64,000 nucleotides of DNA from Lachnospiraceae bacterium. GTDB taxonomy: Bacteria > Bacillota > Clostridia > Lachnospirales > Lachnospiraceae. The notes beneath the pieces are model-generated. The model did no database searches. It was not told where the DNA came from and worked only from the letters and a program-made list of their open reading frames with translations. Of the stretch, positions 23,217 to 31,186 are shown one piece after another (position 1 is the stretch's first letter; each line of letters opens with the position of its first letter). Position numbers and translations under genes: made by a program. The stretch is taken from positions 33,191 through 97,190 of the forward strand of contig JAKSSA010000001.1 in the NCBI GenBank assembly GCA_024403335.1, read 5' to 3'.

Positions 23217-24911
23217 ATGAAGAAATTCGTCATGTTTTTGCTTGCACTTGCAATGGTACTTGCATTAGTTGCTTGCGGCGATGATGAAAAGCCTGCTAAT
23301 GACAATCAGTCAAACAACAGCAGCTCATCAAATTCATCTTCCAACACAACAAAGGAAGAGACAAAAGAAGTTGTAAACGGTAAGTTTACTACCAAGAGAA
23401 CTATCACAGTTGAAATTTATGACCGTGGTAATGATGGTGGTTCAGATCCCGAAAACAACATGTACACAGATTACATCAAGAAGGGAATGCTTGAAAAGCA
23501 CAACGTAGAAGTTGTTTTCAAGAAAGTTCCTCGTTGGACAGAAGTTGATGATATCAACAACCTTCTTGCTGCTAACCAGGCTCCTGATATCTGCGTAACA
23601 TACAGCTATCCTACAATTCTTACCTATGCTAACATGGGTGGTGTTCTTGATTTATCTAAGCTTGTTGAAGACAACAAGGCAGATCTTCCTAACTTATGGA
23701 ACTGGCTTGAAGATACCAACATTCTCTGGGACAAGGATCCTGATACCGGTGTTTTATGGGCAATCGAAGGTAAGAGAAACGAAACAGAACGTATCGTTAC
23801 TTTCATGCGTCAGGACTGGCTTGATAAGTTAGGTCTTAAGACACCTACAACAAAGGCTGAATTTGAAAAGTGCTTAGTTGCATTCAGAGATAACGCAAAG
23901 ACATTACTTGGCGCTGATGCAGACAAGATGATTCCTTTCTCAGTAAGCTATGATATCGGTTGGAGAGCATCTAACCTTATCGAATCATTCGTTGATCCTA
24001 ACGTAACAGAAAAAGAATTCTATACACTTGGTTTCGACGACAGAATGTTAACTCAGAAGTCAACAAAGGATGCTATTAAGCTCCTCAACAAGTGGTACAA
24101 TGATGGCCTTCTCTGGAAAGATTTCGCTCTTTACGGATCAGGCGATACAACAGAAGATTCATACTTAAAGGCCGGATATGTTGGTGCTTTCACACATAAC
24201 TGGGATTATCCTTTCAGAAATGGTGCAGATTCAATCAATGCTAACCTCGCAAGAGAAGTTGGTCCTGAAGCTAAGTTCGTAGCAGTTGACTGCTTCGAAA
24301 ATGCAGCAGGTGAATACAAGAAGTGGTTATACAGCTCAGCTGGTGACAGAAAGATCTTCTTCCCTGCAACAAATGATGAACCTTTAGCATCAATGTACTA
24401 TCTTGATTTCATCAGCACACCTGAAGTAATTGCTTACCTTCAGATGGGTGATAAGGGTGTTACACATGAAGTACTTGAAAGTGGCGCTATCCAGATTATC
24501 GGTGCAACAGGTGCTGCTATCCAGAACTCTGGTAAGAACATCGACTACACAATTACATGTAATGGTACATACTATGGTGACCAGGCTTTAGCTGCTAAGT
24601 CAAAGGCTTATGGTTATGCAGAAATCGATCCCGCTTTAGTAGAGCAGGCATCAAACGTTGCAAGAAATGATGCAGTTTCTAACAGAAACGTAAACGTTGG
24701 TGAAATCGCTGCAGAAGCAGGTGTTGGTGATACACTTTCAGCTAAGAGAGATCAGGCTTATGACAACGCAGTTGTATGTAAGGTAGCTGATTTTGATAAG
24801 GTTTGGAACGAATACCTTAACGATTATCTTGCTTCAGGTGGTCAGGACATCATCGATGAAAGAACACAGAAGTGGGAGAAGTACTTCGGTTCAGCTACAT
24901 CACAGAAGTAA
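23217..24911 (+). CDS. Extracellular solute-binding lipoprotein (LplA-like)
   Basis: This 564-residue substrate-binding lipoprotein is anchored outside the membrane and delivers sugar to the two permeases upstream. The N-terminal signal MKKFVMFLLALAMVLALVACG ends in an LVAC lipobox, so the lipidated residue is C20. A Ser/Asn-rich linker follows, then the large family 1 solute-binding fold, including TNILWDKDPDTGVLWAIEGKR. At about 540-560 residues it matches the long LplA group. The strong GGGGAGG site and codon choice (TTC, AAG, GCA rich) suggest high expression. A good terminator follows. Confidence 0.93.
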   Translation: MKKFVMFLLALAMVLALVACGDDEKPANDNQSNNSSSSNSSSNTTKEETKEVVNGKFTTKRTITVEIYDRGNDGGSDPENNMYTDYIKKGMLEKHNVEVVFKKVPRWTEVDDINNLLAANQAPDICVTYSYPTILTYANMGGVLDLSKLVEDNKADLPNLWNWLEDTNILWDKDPDTGVLWAIEGKRNETERIVTFMRQDWLDKLGLKTPTTKAEFEKCLVAFRDNAKTLLGADADKMIPFSVSYDIGWRASNLIESFVDPNVTEKEFYTLGFDDRMLTQKSTKDAIKLLNKWYNDGLLWKDFALYGSGDTTEDSYLKAGYVGAFTHNWDYPFRNGADSINANLAREVGPEAKFVAVDCFENAAGEYKKWLYSSAGDRKIFFPATNDEPLASMYYLDFISTPEVIAYLQMGDKGVTHEVLESGAIQIIGATGAAIQNSGKNIDYTITCNGTYYGDQALAAKSKAYGYAEIDPALVEQASNVARNDAVSNRNVNVGEIAAEAGVGDTLSAKRDQAYDNAVVCKVADFDKVWNEYLNDYLASGGQDIIDERTQKWEKYFGSATSQK

Positions 24912-24943
24912 TTAGTTTCATCTTTCATAAAAACCAAAAAGGG

Positions 24944-24971
24944 GCACAAGCGGAAGCTTGTGCTTCTTTTT
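24944..24971 (+). terminator. Rho-independent terminator of the importer operon
   Basis: GCACAAGC (24944-24951), loop GGAA, GCTTGTGC (24956-24963), then TTCTTTTT. Confidence 0.9.
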
Positions 24972-25090
24972 GGTTGCATGTCTGAAGCATACTTTTGGCT
25001 ATATGTTACAATGTGATTTTGGTTGTGCACTGAAACATTTTTTTGGTTAGTGAGTCGGAAGACACTTTTGGGAAACTGTCGGCAAATCTT
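24968..25090 (+). repeat. Five degenerate 24-25-bp tandem repeats after the terminator
   Basis: TTTTGG recurs at 24968, 24993, 25017, 25041 and 25066, with partly similar sequence between (…GTCTGAAGCATAC, …AGTCGGAAGACAC). The first unit begins in the terminator's T tract, so the array looks grown from it. 25091-25187 has no other feature than the next gene's AGGGGA. Confidence 0.75.
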
Positions 25091-25187
25091 TGTCAAAAGG
25101 TTGAGTTTTAAGTGTATTTCTGATATATTAGGATAAGTGAGAATATAATATTAAAGACGATATAAATGTATAGCAGGGGAAACGATA

Positions 25188-25430
25188 ATGATTGATTTTT
25201 TGGCATGGATTTGGAGCATAGTGAAGATGTTTTTACAAATTTTACTTGCAACGATTGTAAATCTGGCTGTATTTTTCGTTCCACTTGGTATTTTATATGT
25301 GTGGCTTCTTGGAAAAATAGACTATTTTATTGCCAAAATGTTGTTTTCTTTGCTGATATTCGGGATTATTGCATGGGGCGAATTGAAATACGGCAAAAAA
25401 ATGTTTAAATGGATTGCCGGCGTAGAGTAA
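25188..25430 (+). CDS. Small membrane protein, 80 residues
   Basis: Two hydrophobic segments (about residues 5-45, with a break, and 50-65) and a short basic tail, so probably a two- or three-pass membrane peptide. AGGGGA lies 8 bp before the ATG. The first start is preferred over an overlapping 67-residue frame, which has no ribosome binding site and no sensible composition. No family is recognised. It lies just before rubrerythrin but is probably independent. Confidence 0.65.
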   Translation: MIDFLAWIWSIVKMFLQILLATIVNLAVFFVPLGILYVWLLGKIDYFIAKMLFSLLIFGIIAWGELKYGKKMFKWIAGVE

Positions 25431-25513
25431 ATGTAAGGTAAAGAGAAATAAATGATTTTGCTTATATGAGGATTACTCATTAAATAAAAATCTTATCTTA
25501 GGAGGTAAAAGTT

Positions 25514-26056
25514 ATGAAGTATGTTTGTCCGGTTTGTGGTTATGTTCATGAAGGAGATGAAGCACCTGAAAAGTGCCCTCAGTGCGGTGTTCCCGGCAAG
25601 AAGTTTTTAGTACAGGCAGAAGAAATGACTTGGGCATCTGAACATGTGCTTGGTGTTGCAGCAGATGTTGCAGAGGACATTAAGATGGATTTGAGAGCTA
25701 ATTTCCAGGGAGAATGCACAGAAGTTGGTATGTATCTTGCTATGGCAAGAGTTGCTTTCAGAGAAGGCTATCCTGAAATCGGTATGTATTATGAAAAAGC
25801 TGCATATGAAGAAGCAGAACATGCTGCAAAATTTGCTGAATTGTTAGGTGAAGTAGTAACAAACAGTACAAAGAAGAATCTTGAATTGAGAATTGAAGCA
25901 GAAAACGGAGCAACTGCAGGTAAGACAAACCTTGCTGACAGAGCAAAGGCTGCCAATTTGGATGCAATTCATGATACGGTACATGAAATGGCAAGAGATG
26001 AGGCAAGACATGGTAAGGCTTTCAAGGGCTTACATGACAGATATTTTGGAAAGTAA
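25514..26056 (+). CDS. rbr: Reverse-type rubrerythrin (peroxide-reducing)
   Basis: 180-residue protein with the rubredoxin FeS4 site first (C5-x2-C8 and C21-x2-C24: CPVCGY, CPQCGV) and a ferritin-like di-iron domain after it ([30 protein letters not shown]). This reversed domain order is the Clostridia type involved in oxidative-stress defence, reducing peroxide and oxygen with electrons from NADH through rubredoxin-type carriers. AGGAGG precedes the ATG and a strong terminator follows, so it is a single-gene unit. Confidence 0.93.
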   Translation: MKYVCPVCGYVHEGDEAPEKCPQCGVPGKKFLVQAEEMTWASEHVLGVAADVAEDIKMDLRANFQGECTEVGMYLAMARVAFREGYPEIGMYYEKAAYEEAEHAAKFAELLGEVVTNSTKKNLELRIEAENGATAGKTNLADRAKAANLDAIHDTVHEMARDEARHGKAFKGLHDRYFGK

Positions 26057-26088
26057 TTTCCGATATCTGATCATTATTTAAAAGATTT

Positions 26089-26116
26089 CGGTCACGCTTT
26101 ATGGCGTGACCGTTTT
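26089..26116 (+). terminator. Rho-independent terminator of rubrerythrin
   Basis: CGGTCACGC (26089-26097), loop TTTATG, GCGTGACCG (26104-26112), TTTT. Confidence 0.9.
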
Positions 26117-26187
26117 ATGAATGACGATTTATGCTAAGGATAATAGTTGAAACTTAGCTTATGATTGAATTTTTTGGAGAAGAAAAA

Positions 26188-27393
26188 ATGCGGTGGATTT
26201 ATTTGGTGTATCCTGCTTTGGTTTTGATTATGTGCTTCGGCGCTAAATTTGCAGGATTTAGAAAGTCACAATGGAATGAAGAATTTTTGTCTTTGAAGCA
26301 GACTAAAGCAGTGCAGGGATTTCTTGCAATTCTTATTTTAATGCATCATGTTTCACAAAAGGTAAGTGCTGAATGGATTCCACAAAGGGTACAAAAGCCC
26401 GGACTTGAAATCTTTGTTGAAGCAGGATATTTGTTTGTGGCATTATTCTTTTTCTATTCAGGCTATGGTCTTTTCAAAAGCTACAGGACAAAAGAAAACT
26501 ATTTCGAGGGATTTTTTATAAAAAGAGTTCTTCCTATAATAATAGTCTATTATCTCTCTAACTGCATTTTCTTTATTGGAAGGCTGATTGTTGGTGAAAG
26601 ACCTGATGGAATCTCAACTGTTTTATACATATTAGGGCTTCGTTTGGCAAACAGCAATTCCTGGTATTGCATCACAATTATCATTTTATATATGGTATAT
26701 GCACTTGTTTTTAAAGCTCTCTGTAAAGATAAGTCAGGCAAAAAAGAAAATGCAGCCATTTTGCTGATGGTTTTAGTTGTTGTTATTTATCAGCTTGTTT
26801 GTTGCATGGCAGGTCATGGAGTGTTTGTGTTCCAGGGTGAATGGTGGTTTAATTCAGTACAGCTTTTCCCTGTAGGATTAGTTGTGGCAAAATATGAAGA
26901 AAAACTGATTAAGAATTTCAAAAAGTACTATTATGTTTATTTGCCGATTTCAATGGTGTTATCTGTTTTGGCAAGTGAAATAATGATGTATGCCAAGAAC
27001 ACTTTCTCATATTATGGAGAAAACAATCCGAACAATACCTTTATGCAGGTAATCGAACTCAGACTTATTTGTTTGGTGGCTCAGATTATTGCAACTTTGG
27101 CAGTTTTATGGTTTGTGCTGCTTGTGACCATGAAGATAGAGTTTGGAAATAAAATACTTGGTTTTATGAGTAAGATAACGCTTGAATTTTACTTAATACA
27201 TGCTTTGTTTATAGAAATATTCTGCTATACTTTTTATGGAATCAAGGAAGTTTTTTATATCAGGGAACCGATTCTGTTTTTGTTATCGGTTGCAATTCCG
27301 TCAGTTCCTTGCGCACTTATTCTTAAAAAGCTCACTCAAATTATAATGAAGCCGATTATTAATAATTACAGGAATAAATCAAAAGAAGCATAA
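26188..27393 (+). CDS. Membrane acyltransferase (acyltransferase family 3)
   Basis: 401-residue multi-pass protein of the acyltransferase-3/OafA group, which O-acetylates exopolysaccharide, peptidoglycan or other surface glycans. Features: about ten hydrophobic segments and the family block TKAVQGFLAILILMHHVSQK near residues 37-55, whose histidine pair is the usual catalytic site. The start at 26188 is chosen over ATG 26161 because GGAGAAG lies just before it and the membrane segment begins at once. The target glycan is unknown. A HAD phosphatase gene follows after a short repeat. Confidence 0.85.
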   Translation: MRWIYLVYPALVLIMCFGAKFAGFRKSQWNEEFLSLKQTKAVQGFLAILILMHHVSQKVSAEWIPQRVQKPGLEIFVEAGYLFVALFFFYSGYGLFKSYRTKENYFEGFFIKRVLPIIIVYYLSNCIFFIGRLIVGERPDGISTVLYILGLRLANSNSWYCITIIILYMVYALVFKALCKDKSGKKENAAILLMVLVVVIYQLVCCMAGHGVFVFQGEWWFNSVQLFPVGLVVAKYEEKLIKNFKKYYYVYLPISMVLSVLASEIMMYAKNTFSYYGENNPNNTFMQVIELRLICLVAQIIATLAVLWFVLLVTMKIEFGNKILGFMSKITLEFYLIHALFIEIFCYTFYGIKEVFYIREPILFLLSVAIPSVPCALILKKLTQIIMKPIINNYRNKSKEA

Positions 27394-27430
27394 AAAAAGA
27401 GATAAAAAGCAGAGATAATAAGCGAGGAAC
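27392..27430 (+). repeat. About three 12-13-bp repeats before the HAD gene
   Basis: AAAAAGAGAT, AAAAAGCAGAGAT and AATAAGCGAGGAA follow each other; the last includes the GCGAGGA ribosome binding site. Confidence 0.5.
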
Positions 27431-27432
27431 AT

Positions 27433-28095
27433 ATGATTAAAACTTTATTGTGGGATTTTGACGGGACATTGTTTGACACATACCCAAGAATAGTAAAACA
27501 AACTCAGTCGGTCATGAATGATATGGGATATCATGAGATTATGTCCAAGGAGAACTATGATCTTATGATGAGTCTGGCAAAGGTGAAGTTAAACCACATG
27601 CGCGAGGTAATCTACGGCAAATTTAATTTGTCAGAAGAAAAGATAAAAAAAGCAAATGATGAATACTATAAACGAGAAGAACTAAGCTGGCCTGAAGGAA
27701 TATATCTTTATCCTTATGTTAAGGAAGTGTGCAGCTTTATGGTTGAAAATGGCGGACAGAACATACTTTATACCCACAGACAGCAAAACGCCATAACTGC
27801 AATGGAAAAATTTGATCTTGCAAAGTATTTCACTGAATTTGTTACAATGGAATATGCCGTTGAAAGAGGTTTTCGTGAAAAACCATATCCCGATACCATT
27901 TCTCATATTGTGGAAAGATTTGGATTAAACCCTGATGAAACCATGATGGTTGGGGACAGGGACATAGATATTCTTGCAGGAACAAATGCAAAAATAAAGA
28001 CCTGCTTTTATAAAAGCTATGAGCATAACAGGGAAGTTGAGGCAACTTTAAGAGTATTGTCTTTAGAGGAACTGTTAAAATATCTCAAACAATAA
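27433..28095 (+). CDS. HAD-superfamily phosphatase (phosphoglycolate phosphatase-like)
   Basis: 220-residue cytoplasmic HAD hydrolase. Motif I is WDFDGTLFDT (nucleophile D9), motif II LYTHRQ (Thr in place of the usual Ser/Thr), and motif IV MMVGDRDIDILAG (metal-binding acids); the helical cap lies between residues about 18 and 90. The substrate cannot be assigned; the group includes phosphoglycolate, sugar and nucleotide phosphatases. GCGAGGA lies 5 bp before the ATG. Confidence 0.88.
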   Translation: MIKTLLWDFDGTLFDTYPRIVKQTQSVMNDMGYHEIMSKENYDLMMSLAKVKLNHMREVIYGKFNLSEEKIKKANDEYYKREELSWPEGIYLYPYVKEVCSFMVENGGQNILYTHRQQNAITAMEKFDLAKYFTEFVTMEYAVERGFREKPYPDTISHIVERFGLNPDETMMVGDRDIDILAGTNAKIKTCFYKSYEHNREVEATLRVLSLEELLKYLKQ

Positions 28096-28126
28096 TGTAA
28101 AGCAACGACCGAGATGAATGCAATGA

Positions 28127-28166
28127 AGCTGTTAAAGGATGAAAAAAGCAGTTAAAAGATGATAAT
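28127..28166 (+). repeat. Two 20-bp direct repeats in the HAD-GH115 spacer
   Basis: AGCTGTTAAAGGATGAAAAA at 28127 and AGCAGTTAAAAGATGATAAT at 28147. The rest of 28096-28313 contains the candidate GH115 promoter. Confidence 0.6.
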
Positions 28167-28273
28167 AACTTTTATGTAATGTTAATAAAAAGCTCGAATT
28201 AGCTAATGGTAATATAAAAACAAAGTCAGAGGAAATACTTACCTGCATGAAAGAAATGAATGTACAAAATCTG

Positions 28274-28282
28274 TGCTATACT
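28274..28282 (+). promoter_or_regulatory. Candidate extended -10 promoter of the GH115 gene
   Basis: TGCTATACT (TGn-TATACT) 31 bp before the start codon; no convincing -35. Confidence 0.4.
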
Positions 28283-28313
28283 GAAAATAAGGCACAAAGA
28301 TTAGGAGATGCAA

Positions 28314-31109
28314 ATGAAGTATATATTTTATGTTGATAAAAAGGCATATGAGGGATTGAAGCTTGTCGTAGAAAAAGTGGCAGGTGATTTTTTACTTGTT
28401 ACAGGAGTAAAACCTGAAATTGCTGCTTTAGATGATGAAAAACAGTTTGCTGAAAGTTTGAATGCAAACAAGGATAACCAAAAGGTTGTTTTTGGTACTT
28501 TAAAAAACAGCTGTCTTTTGTCAGCTTTATCAGAAGAAAATTCAACATTGAAAGAAACCTTATTTAATATAGAAGGAAAAAGAGAAGTTTTTGCACTTGG
28601 AAAAGCAAAGATGAGTTCTTCTGAAGTTTTTTATGTGGCAGGAAGTGATAAGCTTGGAAGTATATTTGGCGCCTTTACTCTTTCTGAAAAAATTGGTGTG
28701 TCTCCTTTGATTTATTGGGGAGATTGTCTTCCTTCAAAGAATGAATTGCTTGATTTATCTGAAGTTATTAAAGAAAACTTTGTTTCAAAGGAACCTTCAG
28801 TTAGATACAGAGGCTTTTTTATAAACGATGAGTGGCCCGCATTTGGCGGTTTTTGTAATGAACAGCATGGCGGTTTTAATACAAAGACCTATGATCATGT
28901 TTTTGAGCTTTTGCTTAGATTAAAGGGAAACTATATGTGGCCTGCCATGTGGACTTCAATATTCTCAGAAGATGGTCCCGGTATTGAAAATGCCAAACTG
29001 GCTGATACTTACGGAATAACCATGGGGACAAGCCATCATGAACCCTGTTGCAGAGCAGGCGAGGAATGGCAGAAGATTTATAAGCAGTATGGAGACGATT
29101 CAACCTGGAGTTATCTTTCAAATGGAGAGGCTATAACAAAATTCTGGGAAGACGGACTTTTAAGGAATAAAAATTTCGCCAATGTTATCACAATTGGTAT
29201 GCGAGGCGAGGCCGATTCAAAGCTTTTGCCTGTAAATGCAACTTTAAAAGATAATATTGATGTATTGAAGAAGGTAGTTTTAAAGCAGCATGAACTGATT
29301 CGCAAGCATATAAATGAGGACTTGACAAAGGTTCCGAGAATGCTTGCCATATATAAAGAAGTCGAAGATTACTACTACGGCGATAAAGACTGCGAAGGCT
29401 TAAGAGAATGGAAAGAGCTTGACGATGTCATATTCCTTTTAAGCGATGATAATTTTGGAAATACACGCGGTTTGCCTGAAAAGAGTGACAAACACAAGGG
29501 CGGATACGGCATGTATTATCACTTTGATTATCATGGCGGTCCGATAAGCTACGAATGGCAGAATACAGTCCGACTTACCAAAACCTGGGAGCAGCTTACT
29601 TTGGCATATGAGTACGGCGTAAGGGATATGTGGATAGTCAATGTCGGGGATTTGAAGGGTGCAGAATATCCTTTGAGTTATTTCTGCGATTTGGCATATG
29701 ATTTTGAAAAGTGGAGTAAGAAAAATAAAATTGAAGAATATGTAAGAGAATGGCTTGGCAAACAGTTTGGTGCAAGAATAACCGAAACGCAGACTGATGA
29801 ACTGATGAAGCTTACAGAAGGTTACACAAGATATTCATCCAATTATCATCCGGAGACCACCAATCAAAGCACCTTTAATGTGGAAAGCGGTGAATGCGAA
29901 AAGGTACTTTTTGAAGTAAATGAGCTTATGAACTTAGCGAAAAAGCTTGATAATGAGTTGGAAGAATCCTGCCTTAACGGCTACAGAAGCGTTATTTATT
30001 ATCCGAGCATTGCAATTTTGAATGTTATGAAAATGAATGCTTTGTCAGCACTTAATGCTTATTATGCAAAAAAAGGAAGCTTGAGAGCCAATTATTACGG
30101 AAAGCTTGTTAAGGAAAGTATAAATTGTGATAAGGAAATTGTAAAAGCTTATCATGCTTTTAATGGCGGAAAATGGAACCATATGATGCAGTCTGCACAT
30201 ACCGGCTTTAAAACCTGGGATGCCTACGACTGGAGTTACCCACAGATAACTGAGGTTGTGCCGTTGAACGAGGCTAAAATTGTATGTGGCTTTAAATATG
30301 CGAAAGAGAAAGCACTTGGCACTCATTGGCAGTATCCGAGACCTTTGAAAAAGTCATTATGTGTATCTGAAAACTCACAAAATGTGATAGTTGAGCTTGA
30401 CAGCAGAGGTGAAAATGAGTTTAATTACAAAGTGAAGGGATATGAGGACTTTATTACTATCAAGAATGCAGAAGGCTTTGTTGGATTAAAGGACGGAATA
30501 TGCGGTACAGATATTGAAATTTCTGTTGATACAGACAGTAAAAACGCCGGAAAGAGTTCTCTGATACTAATAGAAATTACTTTTGATAACGGTGCAAAGA
30601 CCGAAGTAAAACTTGAAATTAAGCTCGATGGTGTTGAAAAGTCTGTTATCATACCATCCTATTGCGGCAAAGCTTTAAAAGAAGAAGCAGAGGACAAAAT
30701 AGAAGCAATTAACTATCTTGGACGAGAGGGCAAAGCAGTAAAGGCATTTCCTGTAACAAAGACCTGGAATGTGGAAAATGCGCCCCGATTAAGTTATGAA
30801 TTTGTTACAGAAGCTGATGGAGAATATTTGTTTAAAACATATCTTATTCCAAGAAACCCTGTTGTAAAGGGCGGAAAGATGCAGTTTGGAATTGATATAA
30901 AGGGTGAAAAAACACATATTCTTGATGCTGTATCAGCAAATTATTACACTGAACATCATAATCCCGAGTGGAGTATGGGTGTGTTGAAGAATCTCAGAGT
31001 TGTGGAGTTTAGTGTTAGATTAACAAAAGGAAAGCATGAATTTGATTTCTTCGTGCTTGATCCCGGTGTAATTGTAGAGAAATTTGAAGTGGGCGCGAAG
31101 CAAGTTTGA
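28314..31109 (+). CDS. GH115 family glycoside hydrolase (xylan alpha-1,2-glucuronidase)
   Basis: 931-residue enzyme of glycoside hydrolase family 115, which removes (4-O-methyl-)glucuronic acid from internal and terminal xylose of glucuronoxylan. Recognised blocks: RYRGFFINDEWPAFGGF (about 164-180), NYMWPAMWTSIF (about 205-216), TMGTSHHEPCCRAGEEW (about 237-253), and ITIGMRGEADSKLLP. Length fits the family. No signal peptide is present, so the enzyme is probably intracellular and acts on imported oligosaccharides. The start at 28314 is chosen because AGGAG (28303-28307) sits 6 bp before it; ATG 28308 touches the site. It points to hemicellulose use together with the nearby importers. Confidence 0.92.
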   Translation: MKYIFYVDKKAYEGLKLVVEKVAGDFLLVTGVKPEIAALDDEKQFAESLNANKDNQKVVFGTLKNSCLLSALSEENSTLKETLFNIEGKREVFALGKAKMSSSEVFYVAGSDKLGSIFGAFTLSEKIGVSPLIYWGDCLPSKNELLDLSEVIKENFVSKEPSVRYRGFFINDEWPAFGGFCNEQHGGFNTKTYDHVFELLLRLKGNYMWPAMWTSIFSEDGPGIENAKLADTYGITMGTSHHEPCCRAGEEWQKIYKQYGDDSTWSYLSNGEAITKFWEDGLLRNKNFANVITIGMRGEADSKLLPVNATLKDNIDVLKKVVLKQHELIRKHINEDLTKVPRMLAIYKEVEDYYYGDKDCEGLREWKELDDVIFLLSDDNFGNTRGLPEKSDKHKGGYGMYYHFDYHGGPISYEWQNTVRLTKTWEQLTLAYEYGVRDMWIVNVGDLKGAEYPLSYFCDLAYDFEKWSKKNKIEEYVREWLGKQFGARITETQTDELMKLTEGYTRYSSNYHPETTNQSTFNVESGECEKVLFEVNELMNLAKKLDNELEESCLNGYRSVIYYPSIAILNVMKMNALSALNAYYAKKGSLRANYYGKLVKESINCDKEIVKAYHAFNGGKWNHMMQSAHTGFKTWDAYDWSYPQITEVVPLNEAKIVCGFKYAKEKALGTHWQYPRPLKKSLCVSENSQNVIVELDSRGENEFNYKVKGYEDFITIKNAEGFVGLKDGICGTDIEISVDTDSKNAGKSSLILIEITFDNGAKTEVKLEIKLDGVEKSVIIPSYCGKALKEEAEDKIEAINYLGREGKAVKAFPVTKTWNVENAPRLSYEFVTEADGEYLFKTYLIPRNPVVKGGKMQFGIDIKGEKTHILDAVSANYYTEHHNPEWSMGVLKNLRVVEFSVRLTKGKHEFDFFVLDPGVIVEKFEVGAKQV

Positions 31110-31155
31110 AACAAGTTCAAAGTAAATTTGAAGTGGTTTTGAAGTAAGGTTTGGC
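31081..31155 (+). repeat. Copy of the GH115 gene end in the spacer (44-bp period)
   Basis: AATTTGAAGTGGGCGCGAAG at 31081 (coding) recurs as AATTTGAAGTGGTTTTGAAG at 31125, followed by similar CAAG/TAAGG bases. The spacer up to the next ribosome binding site appears to be a degenerate duplication of the gene's 3' end. Confidence 0.7.
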
Positions 31156-31186
31156 ATTTTCTAAGTAAATGCAGAGAGAAGGGATA

